Assembly (NCBI GenBank): GCA_008360955.1
Contig: LUCM01004676.1
Location: 240,608 to 304,607 of the forward strand
Direction of reading: 5' to 3'
DNA: 64,000 nucleotides
From: Fasciolopsis buskii
Taxonomy: Eukaryota; Platyhelminthes; Trematoda; Plagiorchiida; Fasciolidae
Under the pieces are notes generated by a model, which saw only the letters and a list, made by a program, of their open reading frames with translations, searched no databases and was not told the origin of the DNA. Positions 35,901 to 46,999 of the stretch are shown in pieces; the first letter of the stretch is position 1; every line of letters starts with the position of its first letter. The position numbers and the translations under genes are program-made.

Positions 35901-38750
35901 TTTCTCACTAGGCAAACCTGCTGGTTGCCACTAGTTACCTTGATAAACAAATATGCGTGTGCAAAATGCGTATAGAATGGCATAAAGTCGACTCGTTTTA
36001 ATGTTTACTGCGCAAACTTAACACGCAACTTACGAATAACGAACTATACAACTAGGACTCCTCAAACCACCACCATCATCAGCATCAGCACCACCACCAC
36101 CACCACCACTACAACTAATTGCGAGATATTTGGAAAAGAAATGACTGACAGAAAAGAAGGAACGAAAGAATTGTCCATGCATAATGCTAAGCAAAAGTAT
36201 TATTGACGGATTCACGAATTATCTCATACTGTACTATGAAAGATGTTCAAATATTATTGCAGTCAAATGCAAATCCTTAGACTAACAGTTGACAGTTTCT
36301 CCATCTAGATATTTTCCTTACCAATCTTTGATGGGTCCCATGAGTTCTTCTCACGTAGATGCATAAAGATGCGCAGTCGCGAACATAACGTTCTGTGTCA
36401 TTGTGGTTTGCCCGTCAGGCCACCGGTTCCATCGACGGTACTGACTGCAATGTCAGTAGTCCATTCGCTCAGGAATAGCTGTTACCCGGGCTGAATGTTG
36501 CTGACCTTGGTTAGCCGTACTTTTTCCGAACTGGTTCATTGCTTAATAATGATGATCAGCTGACCGCTGAGAACCGTCCAATTATGGCATAGCTTGTTCA
36601 AGTATCGGAATTATCTTTTCAAGAACATTTCGGATTTTGTACTCCCAAAGTGACAATAAACCAACTGTCTAAATCTCTTTGGGAATCTTTCGGTAAAAGA
36701 ATGAATTATTTCATATTCGCACTTATATACATAGAAATATACTTATACTTGTGCAGCCGGAACTTAGTAATTTAACTTTTCTTCGTATGACAAACTTCGT
36801 TTTCATTGGACCCTCACGGTCGATCATGAAGATCACATGATTCGTTGGATTACTGGCTACTGGCAACAGATTGTCGTCATGCCTGCTCTCCTGCTGACTC
36901 ATTGTAACACCATAGTCGGTTTATTTTTTATTTAATGATTCCGCACACGTTTTGTCTTTCGGCGGGATATTCAATGACGGCTTTACTAATCAACTTTGTC
37001 AACGAGATCGTTTTTGTTGTTGATCATGTTTGATTTTCCAAATAATCGTTAGTTTCATAAATCATGTTTCACCAAATGGGACATCATCTAATATTCTTTT
37101 GCATGTCAGGAAATTAAAAAATTCCAAAGGTGGCAATATTTTACCCAAAAGACTCCAACTGCACCCGACACCAGTAAAAAACTAAAAGGCTTAGTTTCTT
37201 GCTTGTCATTGTCAAGCAATCAATTATGACCTCTCAAAGAGCAACTGGAAATAACATTCAAGAAACAAATTAGATCCAGCTTACTAAAATTTGAATATCT
37301 CTAACTTTAATAGGGCTCTTTTCGTATTTTCTGGTCAACCTGTTCTTGCTAACCATCTGACGACTTCAAAAGAAAACAAAACGCTATTTGTAGACCTTGA
37401 TGTTTTGCTAACATGTTCGTATTAGTCTTGAAGTTTTATTCACAGTCGGTCTCAATCAGAAGTATTTTGGGATATGATGGGCTAACTTATAATCATTAGT
37501 TTGGGAATATTCTCGTCAAAACACAATTAGTCCGTTGAACCTAAATGGAGCTCTACCGCTGCGCGAGGATACGGGCGGATATTGCGTAGGCTTCAGAACC
37601 ATTGTGACACCAGTTATTGCCTTTTTCCAAGCTTGCCATTTACTGCATTTTGAGGTTTAAGGTACTAACTAGCCAAAATTGTCCCCAAGAAAACTCCTTC
37701 ATTTAGTTTTCCATCCACCCGAACCCGGTGTGAGCTACTTACCCCCGAAAGTCTGTTTTCTTTGCTAAATAAACAATTTATTTAGATACGTTTATTGCGT
37801 TTTATTGGGATGTAATTAACTCACTGCAAAAGCTTTATGTGGCAGCCTCTGTTTTCCCATGTCTACCGTGGAGTAAGTTGAACAAAACTGTGTAAAAGCT
37901 GCTTATGGAACAGATCCAGTGATATTTTACAGTTCCATTCTTCCCCCCTTTGATGCTTACTTGTTTTTCCGGTACCTTCTTGAAACTCACTGTGCAAAGT
38001 GAACAGGACAAATACAACCTTAGTAATAAATTTTCAGTTAAAATAAACATTCCCTTTTAAATGCATTCAACGACTGCATACTTAAATTGCGGCTTCTAGG
38101 TTACTTTCTACAATAAGGAAAGTAACCGCAACATGACTGTTGATAAGACCATTTAACTCATCAGCATTTATACCTACGTACATACTTATGTGATCATGCG
38201 TTAATCACAGACTCATACATATATATTAAATATCCATTATTGATGCAATTCAGCTTTTGATACTATGCGGCTGTTCTGTGTTGTCTCTCCATTGACAAAA
38301 ATACAAAATACACAACATCAGTGATAGACATCAGTAGCACAGAGTGGAGTGAAACTGAGAGCCAAACGCGAGGATATATCCAAATCCAAAACAAATGTAA
38401 AACATGCAGGCATCCTAAAAACATTTTCATCATAGTCCTGATAATTGAAATGTGTTGGCACAATTTGATTGAGTGCACGAGAAAGAAATAGGCCAACAAA
38501 AACACCACAAATCTAATATGGGTAGATGAAATAGGTGACGAGGAAAGCCGGAAATAATTGCGTCAGAAGTAAACTAAATAACTGAAAACAACAGAATAAA
38601 AGTGCAGCGACAACGCTAGGGATAGAACATGTAGAGCTTGGATTCTCGGTATGGGTTAGCAATTGCAGTAGTAAGAGAAGATTATAAGCTTTCTTCAAAT
38701 TATTCAGCATGTAGTATGAAAGCGCAACTGGGCATTAAGAAATCATGACG
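32941..38750. other. Mostly unassigned region
   Basis: About 5.8 kb. It contains a stretch near 34.8-35.2 kb open on both strands, a CAC triplet repeat at 36.07 kb, and a short minus-strand frame near 36.75-36.85 kb (NPTNHVIFMIDREGPMKTK) without good splice sites. No gene was identified. Confidence 0.4.
36066..36110. repeat. CAC/CAT triplet repeat
   Basis: An interrupted trinucleotide repeat (ACCACCACC with ATC and AGC units), directly readable. Confidence 0.9.
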
Positions 38751-38751
38751 T

Positions 38752-39042
38752 AGCGCAAATCAGTCCAACAGAGTAAAGTATATGTGTAACATCACGTAAT
38801 GAACTTGAAGAAGTAGTTCAGAGCCTACCCGGTAACTAAGGCTAAGGCGTTCGACTCACAGTCGTTCGTCCCGGGTTCGTGTCCCATTTCGGGCTTGATG
38901 TACATGTATAGCTCATAATTCCTATCAAGAATTGAACAACTGTGCAGTGTCTCCATGGTTCCTTAATACTCATTTGAGCGTTCATATCACTTGGTGAATA
39001 ATTTGATAAAAATATAATCTACTCCTGCTACTACAATAGCTG
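38752..39042 (+). repeat. tRNA-derived SINE copy (B)
   Basis: It has the same arrangement as the copy at 24.8 kb: shared leader (GTAACATCACGTAATGAA), tRNA-like head from 38826 with a damaged A box (TAACTAAGGCTAAGGCG) and an intact B box (GGGTTCGTGTCCC), then the body. It is more diverged than copies A and C. Confidence 0.8.
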
Positions 39043-39305
39043 TTACACACTGAGTAGCCACGCTCTGTATGCCATGTCAAAAACCTTGGTCTTACTAAGG
39101 TCACACGCACAGCAGTAATCAATAATTAGACGTCCATTGCTTTGTTGGCTGTGATGAATTTTCCAGTTGCTTTAGGTTTCAAATTTTTCTGACTGTTTTT
39201 TTACTTCCTGCCCATTCAGGCGAGGTAAATTCCTCGGTAATTTTTCATTATGCGTTCCACTTGCCATCGTCTCGTACTTTTCCTTTTTCGTTTCTGTGCA
39301 TTTTT

Positions 39306-39450
39306 CTCGACACACCTTGGCCATTCTACCACATCCGATTCGTGATTATCTAAATCAGTCAGAGGTCTTTCCACATAAGGAGGACTATTCATATCGTTGT
39401 CGAACCACCCCGGTCAGTTGATTCCTTGTGGCGATTTACGGATCACGCAC
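39306..39450. repeat. Left arm of an inverted repeat
   Basis: About 145 bases that match the reverse complement of 40331-40475 at roughly 80 percent. The best block is GTTGTCGAACCACCCCGGTC. The arms are about 880 bases apart. Element type unknown. Confidence 0.75.
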
Positions 39451-40330
39451 AAAAGCCGGCCAACCGTTGCAGGCAGTGGGACCTTTTCCCGTTTGGGAGG
39501 TGCTGCATTTAGCATTAATGCATAGTTAGTCACTGAAAGCTTTAGTAAAAAATGGTCTTCTTGTTAGGGCATTCTCACTGGAAATAGAATTTGAAGGTAA
39601 CTGGCATATGTTGGCGTTTGCTTTAATGGACAACAGTCTGACACAGAGAGGGCAGTTTGTTGATTTGGTTCAAATAATCTGCAGTTATCTCAAAACTATC
39701 TTACAAAACATACCGTACAAAGCACAGAGAGAGAGACAGAGTGGTTCTCATTTCTATAATTCACGACTTATGAATCTTACTATAAGAACGAAGACAAAAT
39801 TAAGCATGTTTTCATCGCGATATGCGAATTACGCAGCCTGCAGTCGTGATTCAATCACTGCTATTCTGATTTTCGTGCCATCGGGAAATGCAACCATATC
39901 AATAGTTCCTAAAGTTCGGCCTCCGTGGATTCAAATTTCCTTAGCAACTAAACGTTAGTACCTGTGCTTTTCTTAACCAAATATTACCCAAAATACTTAT
40001 TTGTTTTTATCTTATCAATCCCCCGAGCCTCTTTTTGACTTTTCACCACTGTTTTCATTGCACTTCTTGGTCATGCACGCTGTAATAATAATATTAATAA
40101 TTTATTTCTCTGACAGTGCCAAGACTCATGCAATGTGTGTGATCATGACTTGTGATAAAGGCAGTGAATAAAAAAGAAAAAACGCTCACGTGCAAAGAGT
40201 GAATTACATAAAAGATAGCAATTAATATGCATTTTCAGCCATTATTGGTTAAAAAACAGATGGCAACAGACAGTTCACGAGAAATTTGAGTCGAGGGGGA
40301 CTTCTCGTCACTACTGTTTAGCTAGGTTTA

Positions 40331-40475
40331 GTGCGTATCTCGTGGGTTGCCACAAGCAAGCAGCTGACCGGGGTGGTTCGACAACAATATGAGTAGATCT
40401 CTTTATGTGGCAAGATCTCTGACTGATTGAGATAGACACGAATCGGATGTGGCAGAATGGTCAAGGAGTTGCGAG
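40331..40475. repeat. Right arm of an inverted repeat
   Basis: Partner of 39306-39450. A weaker similarity may extend further outwards on both sides. No transposase lies between the arms. It could be a fold-back DNA element or two opposed copies of an unrecognised repeat. Confidence 0.75.
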
Positions 40476-41749
40476 AAAATGGCATAAAAAAGAGGAAAGA
40501 TAAATTTGAAGGCAGTACTTGGCGTATTGTATAGTCTGGTGCATAGTTATTTTAACGGACACTCACGGCATGAAAAGCCGAATAATCGAGTAGGTAGTTG
40601 CGTGTGAAAAATGGAAGCCGCGGCACTGAATAGAAATTGCGCATCTGCAAAAGGTCATCGGATTCATGTGAGGTTTGTTGTGAGCAATTTTGATTTCGTG
40701 AATTTCAGCTGGGTCCAATAGTGGAGTTGGAGTTGGAAGAAGAGGAATATTTCGACTAGCTGGTGGAGAACCGGACAAGGTTGAGGCAATGCCAGGTGCG
40801 CTCTTATGAATAAAAGTTGACGGAAGCCGCAGTATGCTGTTAAACTGACAGACCACAATAAAGGTTCATGGGAGATGATTAACCTCAGTCATTAAGGACG
40901 AGAAGAATAGTGAGATAGATGCAGAAATTCAGCTCATATCACATTCACGTGAGTTCTTTTTCTAAAGTTTGGATGTACAGAACTTTAAGGAAGAGTAAGA
41001 AGCAGCCAGTTTACATTGGGACTTCAGGGATGTTAACCATAACAGTGCTAACGAGTGGGATGACCGAGTGAAAGATTTCAATTTGATTTTGGTCGAAAAA
41101 TGAATGAGTGCACTTAACCGTGTTAAGTAAGTACACTAAGAATAGGAAATCAAGTGTGCCATGTAAGTGCTGAGTTTATCTTTTTATATGGTGATATGAG
41201 CAACGAAATTTTATTTTTTTACAATGAGCAAAGTGGTGTCATGGATGTGTTTTAACAACCTCTAACTAATTAAGTACGCTGGGTCCTCAGGTGAGTATGG
41301 TTGCTGTGACGCATGACCTAAGGAAATCTTCTGGAAAATACCCTTTGTATCAGAATTCATAAGGCCACGCCATGCAATTGAGTTTGGTGCTTTATCTTAT
41401 GCATGACTTTGTTTGCTTGAAAATCTGTTTGTTCGCACTCACCGCGCGACTTCGACACTCCCTGTTCTGAGTCTTTTTTATCACATATTTGAGGTTTGTT
41501 TGTGCTTGTACTTTGATTACTATTAAAAACCAGCATGGTAGAATTTACGATTCAATTGTGTTTTAGTTTCGGGATTCGACTCAGTCTACTCAATGCCAAG
41601 AGGCTGTTTAAAGATGACACAAGTAACTTAGAAATGATGCGGTAACTAGTCTACGCACTATTTTAAAGGCGACAGATGGTGTTCATTAGATGAGTAAATT
41701 TTGGGCGTGTTTTCCCCAATATGACAAACATTCAACAATAAAGAAATTA

Positions 41750-44700
41750 TCTCTGACAGCTGTATTTAGTACTGGAAAAAGAATAATAGACTCTTTATTT
41801 CGCAAAGGTTATGGTCTGTGTTTCTAAAGCTGCGTGCAGAGACGTAGTTGTCACGTGTAATAATGTTAGTGAACAGCACCACGTTTGCTCACATTCATCA
41901 GAGCCATAAAGGATGTAACTGCAGTAAGGCGCAGCGCTCCATGTAATTCCAGCTGAAGGAGAAGCCAAATACCTTCTTGCTGAAGGCATGCTGAACTACT
42001 TTGATTGCCACTCTGTCTCACTGCCACATAGAAAAGACTAGAGAACGATACTCCATAATAGGCCTGACGTGCTTTGTTCCGAATTCAGAGTTGTTTGTAG
42101 TACCCCCACTAATTTGTTTGCTTTCGCAGCTTTTGTGAGAGCCTGTTCGGAAAAGCTTAAGGTACAAGAATAATCTAGGCCTGTGTCGCGAACTTGACCG
42201 TCAACGGGAATGATTCAGATACCAAGTTTGGGTTTTCCTGGGGATATGGTGCGCTTGTATCCCATGGTATTGTTCTTTGCAACGAAACAAGTGGCACCGT
42301 TAGGAATAAAATCGAAGACATCTTGAAAGTAAAACGAAAACAGTGGTGGGCCCAAAAGTTTAGCTTGGATTTAACTGTTGGACACTAACCTAGATTCACA
42401 TGTGAAGCTCTCTAGATGGCAGGTGTGATGAAAAGCGTGATATGATTGGATCACCTATGCCATAGGATTCGATGTTATTTTGCAATCTATGGTGGGACAC
42501 TCGATCCATATCCTTCTGTATGTTTAAGAAGATTGCTATAAATGATCTTCCATTGTTGATGACCTTAGTGATAATAATCATCCACGTAATTGGCGCTAGG
42601 TGTTTTGCAGAAAGCCAAGTATTTCGGTGTTAATACGTTCGCTTCAGAAGGTACCCGATAAAACTTTCCTTAATCAAATGTCCTATACTTACAGAGATCA
42701 TGGGAGTGTGCATCAATGGTCGGCAATTGGCAGCGACACAGCTTGCTGCCTTTCCATGAACGGGGATGATTATAGAGGTCTTCCACCGTGACGGGAAGCT
42801 CCGGCATGGAACAGACGAAGTAAACATGTTTACCAAAAACGCTAGGATATTGATCCCACCAAGAGATAAGACACCCGGAGGCACTTAGCCAGGTCCACGG
42901 TGATAACCGGGTTCTGGTTTTCCCAGCAGCTGGGCTACCTACCTCGAAAAACATGTGGCCGTTGTGAATGGTTCCATAGTCAATCGAGGTTGGCATAGAG
43001 TAGCAGACGCAGAAAATTTTCCGACTGACTCGGCAGTGACCTACGGGCTGCATAATCAAGGGTTGTTGTAAATTACATATAGGATGAAAGTGGGTAGGGA
43101 CCTGGAAGGGGTGGTTCTCAGTTTCAGCAGTTTTATCAGTGCCGCTTTTGGACTGGAATAATCTTGAGCTAGCAGCTCTTGCATTTTGTTTCTCTGGCCC
43201 AATAACTTTTCTAAAGTTTGAGTTTGGCGATTTATTTGCACAAACAAAGAAACATCTCTGGTCTTGAGAAAGTCTCGCCGGAGTTCAGACTATTCGTACT
43301 TTAGTCGGTCACAATTTCTCTAAGGAAGGTCGTTCCGGAGTTGGGGAGGGAGCGATGGCACCAAGGGATCTACGTAGTTTGGCGGCGGCTAACTGCAATT
43401 CTGGTGTTAGAAAAAATGAGTCTCATTTGGGGCTACAAAGCAGAGTAGGTAAACGGCTCCAGTCAGCTCTGAAGTACTTCCTTGAACTTGGTGGTGGTTA
43501 GCTATTCTGAGGGGGGCAATTTGAATGAACATCCAACGGTCGGATGATTCCATCCAAGTAAACTAGCTTCATTAGATGTTTGGACGTGCGTTAAGATTAC
43601 CGTGAATATTTAGCCAAGGATATTGTATTCCTTTGTTTTATCAGTTATGATTTGGGTCCAACAGTCTTGCTGAATACTTTCAGCGAAAGCGAGCACGTAA
43701 TTTGGAGTGGATAGCGTAGACCAGCAGTCGCCGAGTGCCTTGAAGTCTCCATCGACCATCTTGGGACCTAGTGGGTCAGAAGCAGTATTCAGCGATTCAG
43801 TTATCATCAGAATCCATTTTGGAAATAACCAGTGGGCAGTAGGAGCATCTAACCAGAAGACCCTTTTTCTAGTCTCACCTTTGAATCACACGGCGCCTTG
43901 GATGACATTCGATGTGATTCTGACACAATGTCGTTGGTATTAGTTCTCTGACCTAGACGGGGCTGAATTGAAAGCCTTTTCCCTAAGGACTTATAATCGG
44001 AAATGTCTACGGCGTTGTCCGGAGTGGAATCACTAAGCCACTTCTCAATTATCAATATGAAATCGAAAGTTGATGAGAGTACGAATGGACGGATATATTC
44101 AATTTTTCTTATTAGAGATTGAGCATATAGTAAAAGAAGCAAAAATTGTTGAGAACAGCCCTTGTCACTGAAAGATGTCAAGTCCGGTTTCTCGTTGTTT
44201 GAGATGACTGGTAATGATCACTTTTACTCTAAGCCAACTTTTAAAATTTTTCTGCTTCTCATTTGTGACCCACCTTAGTTCAGAGGATATTGCATTGTTA
44301 GAATAAGGGACAGACAAGCTATGAAGTGACTGGATGTGGGTTTCTGGTGGACCAATGCTGCGTAACTTGCATTCCTTGTGTTTATTCGATAGGAGTAGAC
44401 CTGGAGTTATCAGTGGTGTGTAAGCCGATAAATGAACAAGGCTAGGGGACGTTGGCCCAGAACAAAATGAAGTTACATCTTCAAATAGTGATTGGAAGTA
44501 AACGGCAGATGATCGGTCAAGCGAATTGAGCACGACAGCTGGTGAGTGGTTAATTTGTGAAATGGGATAATATAGTCCGTCACCATTACAGTCTGCCACC
44601 GGAGGCGACAGCGGCATTAATAAGGGAGAGTGAGTTGACGGACGAGCTAACGTTAATGGGGTTGGCGGGGGTAGAAAAGATAACAGAGACAGGATGGTCA

Positions 44701-45060
44701 CGTTGGCTACCTTACGTTGGGTTATATATAGAGAGAAAGATGGGAAACATGGATGGGGGAATTAAGGAGTTGTTAGAAAAGCTATAACGTTGCAAGATGA
44801 GAGACGTGTTTGAGTAAGAGGAAATTGCCGGTGGGCTGGGAATGGAAGTGGTTTTGGCGTGCAGAAATAAATTTTGATCCACCTCATGTTGGGTGGCACC
44901 TATTAAAGTGGTGGTAAGGATGGATGTAGCCGAACGGAAGGGTGCCCCAAGCAATGCGTAAAAGGTCACGGGAGAATAGAGTTTGAGCCAAATGGTTGCC
45001 CACATGCAGGAAACTGTGCACCAAATGGATAGGGTGAAGGGTAAAATCCAGACAATTCAG
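41750..45060 (-). mobile_element. CR1-like non-LTR retrotransposon, decayed
   Basis: The endonuclease start is at 43.9-44.13 kb (LLYAQSLIRKIEYIRPFVL, DISDYKSL), and its later part GPKMVDGDFKALGDCWSTL is at 43.7 kb. Reverse transcriptase pieces are FPSRWKTSIIIPVHGKAASC at 42.75 kb and DRVSHHRLQNNIESYGIGDP at 42.45 kb. The C-terminal part (KANKLVGVLQTTLNSEQ in another frame) is near 42.1 kb. Many frameshifts and stops separate the pieces. An open stretch upstream (44165-44701) may be its 5' region. Both ends are approximate. Confidence 0.8.
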
Positions 45061-45943
45061 GGGTTCGGGTCTGCACTGGGCTTCTTCATAGATCTGAGGT
45101 TCTAGGGTTAGTCGGCTTATTCGTAACCTAGTATCAGTTATCCGACAAGCTGTATCTGGTTATCGAAAAATAGAAACGTTTTGTGGTTTTGTAGACGTTG
45201 GTGGCATATGTGACAATTTCGCTGCGTATCGGAGTGACTGAGAGGAATACTACCACCAGTTTTAGAGTTTTCAGATGGTGTTGATAAGCTGGATGCACTA
45301 ACCATTACAGTCGCGTCATTCGCAGACGTCTGTCTGAAATTCGAGGGAGGAATTTTTAACGACTCTAGTGGAGATTTACATCCAGACGTGGATGGTTCAA
45401 ATGGATTGTGTAAATATTATCCTGTTCACGTTTTCCTATGGTAGACTTGTCGCTGAATTGAGCAATCTTGATGGCGTGATAAGAATTCATCTGCCTTGGC
45501 ATCGACCTTTCGCAGAAAATCTATTAGTCATGGACACCATTAAGATCTAAATTAACGCTTACTATCCCATCCATGGGCCCAGAGACAACACATATGATCT
45601 CTCAGTTTACCTTTCTCACCAGCGCAAGACAGGGTTACGCAACCCGTGACCTAGTGAAACCGATACGACAATCATCAACACATCATCTGTCTCGACAGTG
45701 ATTGCCCAGTATCCATGTTGGGACATCATTCCGAACTCCGATTATTTACCATTATTTTCGATCATCCTATCCCAAAAATTATAAAGCGTGCTTTATTTTA
45801 GCCAGCTGTGAAGCACTGAAGACAAATCATTTACCCATCACTTGAGATCTGTTTTGAATCGCGCATGATGCAGTTGAGGTTCTTGAGGCCAAAACTTCGA
45901 CCATACTGAAAACTAAGATCTGTAAATGGCCCTTCAGTAATTT

Positions 45944-46973
45944 CTACTTCTGTTTGCGCGTTTCAACCTTCCTCTGATACCGGCGGACGGACGCTAGCTT
46001 TACAGATCTAATTTGTGAAATCCGTATTTCAATGGACACTAACGCCTGCTGATCACCGAACTTAGGATTATTTAAGCACATCAACTCGTCAATGAACTGC
46101 CTAGCCCACAACTTCTCTATCCGGGGAGGTAAAGCTCGGATGATCTGCACCACCGTTTGTAATGAATTCCAATTAACTTAGCAAGTTTTATAAGTGAGCA
46201 TTTTCAACTATACCTTGGCGAACGCCCCAGAGCCTCTGTGAACTGATAGTCTCTTCAGCAAACCATCGATCAAAGATCTAGCTGTGGTATGTTTTTTGCA
46301 TGCAGATCCCTCACAACATTTCTGTCTTTCTAAACAACCTCTGTTGACAGCAAGGTGCATTCTTCCATGGCAACCCTGGCTTGGCCTTCTTTGAGAGCTT
46401 TCCCGGTAGCGTAATGGCTAAGGCGTTCGACTCGAAATCGTTCGTCCCGGGTTCGCGTCCCAGTTCGGGAAAGGTACATATGCACTGCTCATGATTTCCA
46501 ACAAGGATGAAACAGCTGTACAGTGCTTCCATGGTTTCTTATTGGTGATTTGAGCGATAATATTACGTGGTGGATTATTTCATGAAAACATTCAACTTCC
46601 TATTGCTAACACATACCTCACAATAGTGTATAATATACAGGAGCCTTTGCTTGTCGTCACTGACCCTGTTACCCATGTCATTTTCTAAGTGTTTAATACA
46701 CCTCCCACTGGTAGATATATTGCCCATAAAATCTCCAATTCGATATGGGACAGGCCCACCTGATAGATAGTTGGGCTTCTGTCGTCTAATATACTGAGGC
46801 CTCGAATGGTGATTCGGTTTGCATACAGTGATCCCCCAAGTATTTATGCAAGTGTAACTCACCATCAGCCTCACTTTTGTAGGCGTGCAAATACGGACCG
46901 ATTTCTCCTCCTCTGCAGGCGCCAGTTTTAGTTCCGCCATCTCATTTTCCTTCTTTGCTTGTAGAAGTTGCCA
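45944..46973 (-). CDS. Candidate spliced gene, C-terminal part, family unknown
   Basis: Three exons join in phase 0. 46863-46973 (WQLLQAKKENEMAELKLAPA onwards, charged and likely coiled coil) ends at a GTGAGT donor. 46214-46375 includes SLIDGLLKRLSVHRGSGAFAK and ends at GTATAG. 45944-46144 starts IIRALPPRIEKLWARQFIDE and ends in a basic tail before TAG. Together they give 157 residues. The acceptor of the middle exon is uncertain, because a SINE (46393-46608) lies directly upstream and replaces the usual pyrimidine tract; a CAG at 46328-46330 in the same phase is an alternative. An ATG with good context (46940) lies inside the first of these exons, so the gene could begin there. I do not recognise the product. 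Confidence 0.35.
46393..46608 (+). repeat. tRNA-derived SINE copy (C)
   Basis: The tRNA-like head begins near 46400. It has an A box (TAGCGTAATGGCTAAGG), B box (GGGTTCGCGTCCC) and an end TTCGGGA that can pair with the TCCCGGT start, so the acceptor stem is still recognisable. The body matches copies A and D. The long leader of copies A and B is absent. This is the best-preserved head of the family. Confidence 0.85.
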
Positions 46974-46999
46974 CTGTGTGCAGTTCTAGATTTTATTCC

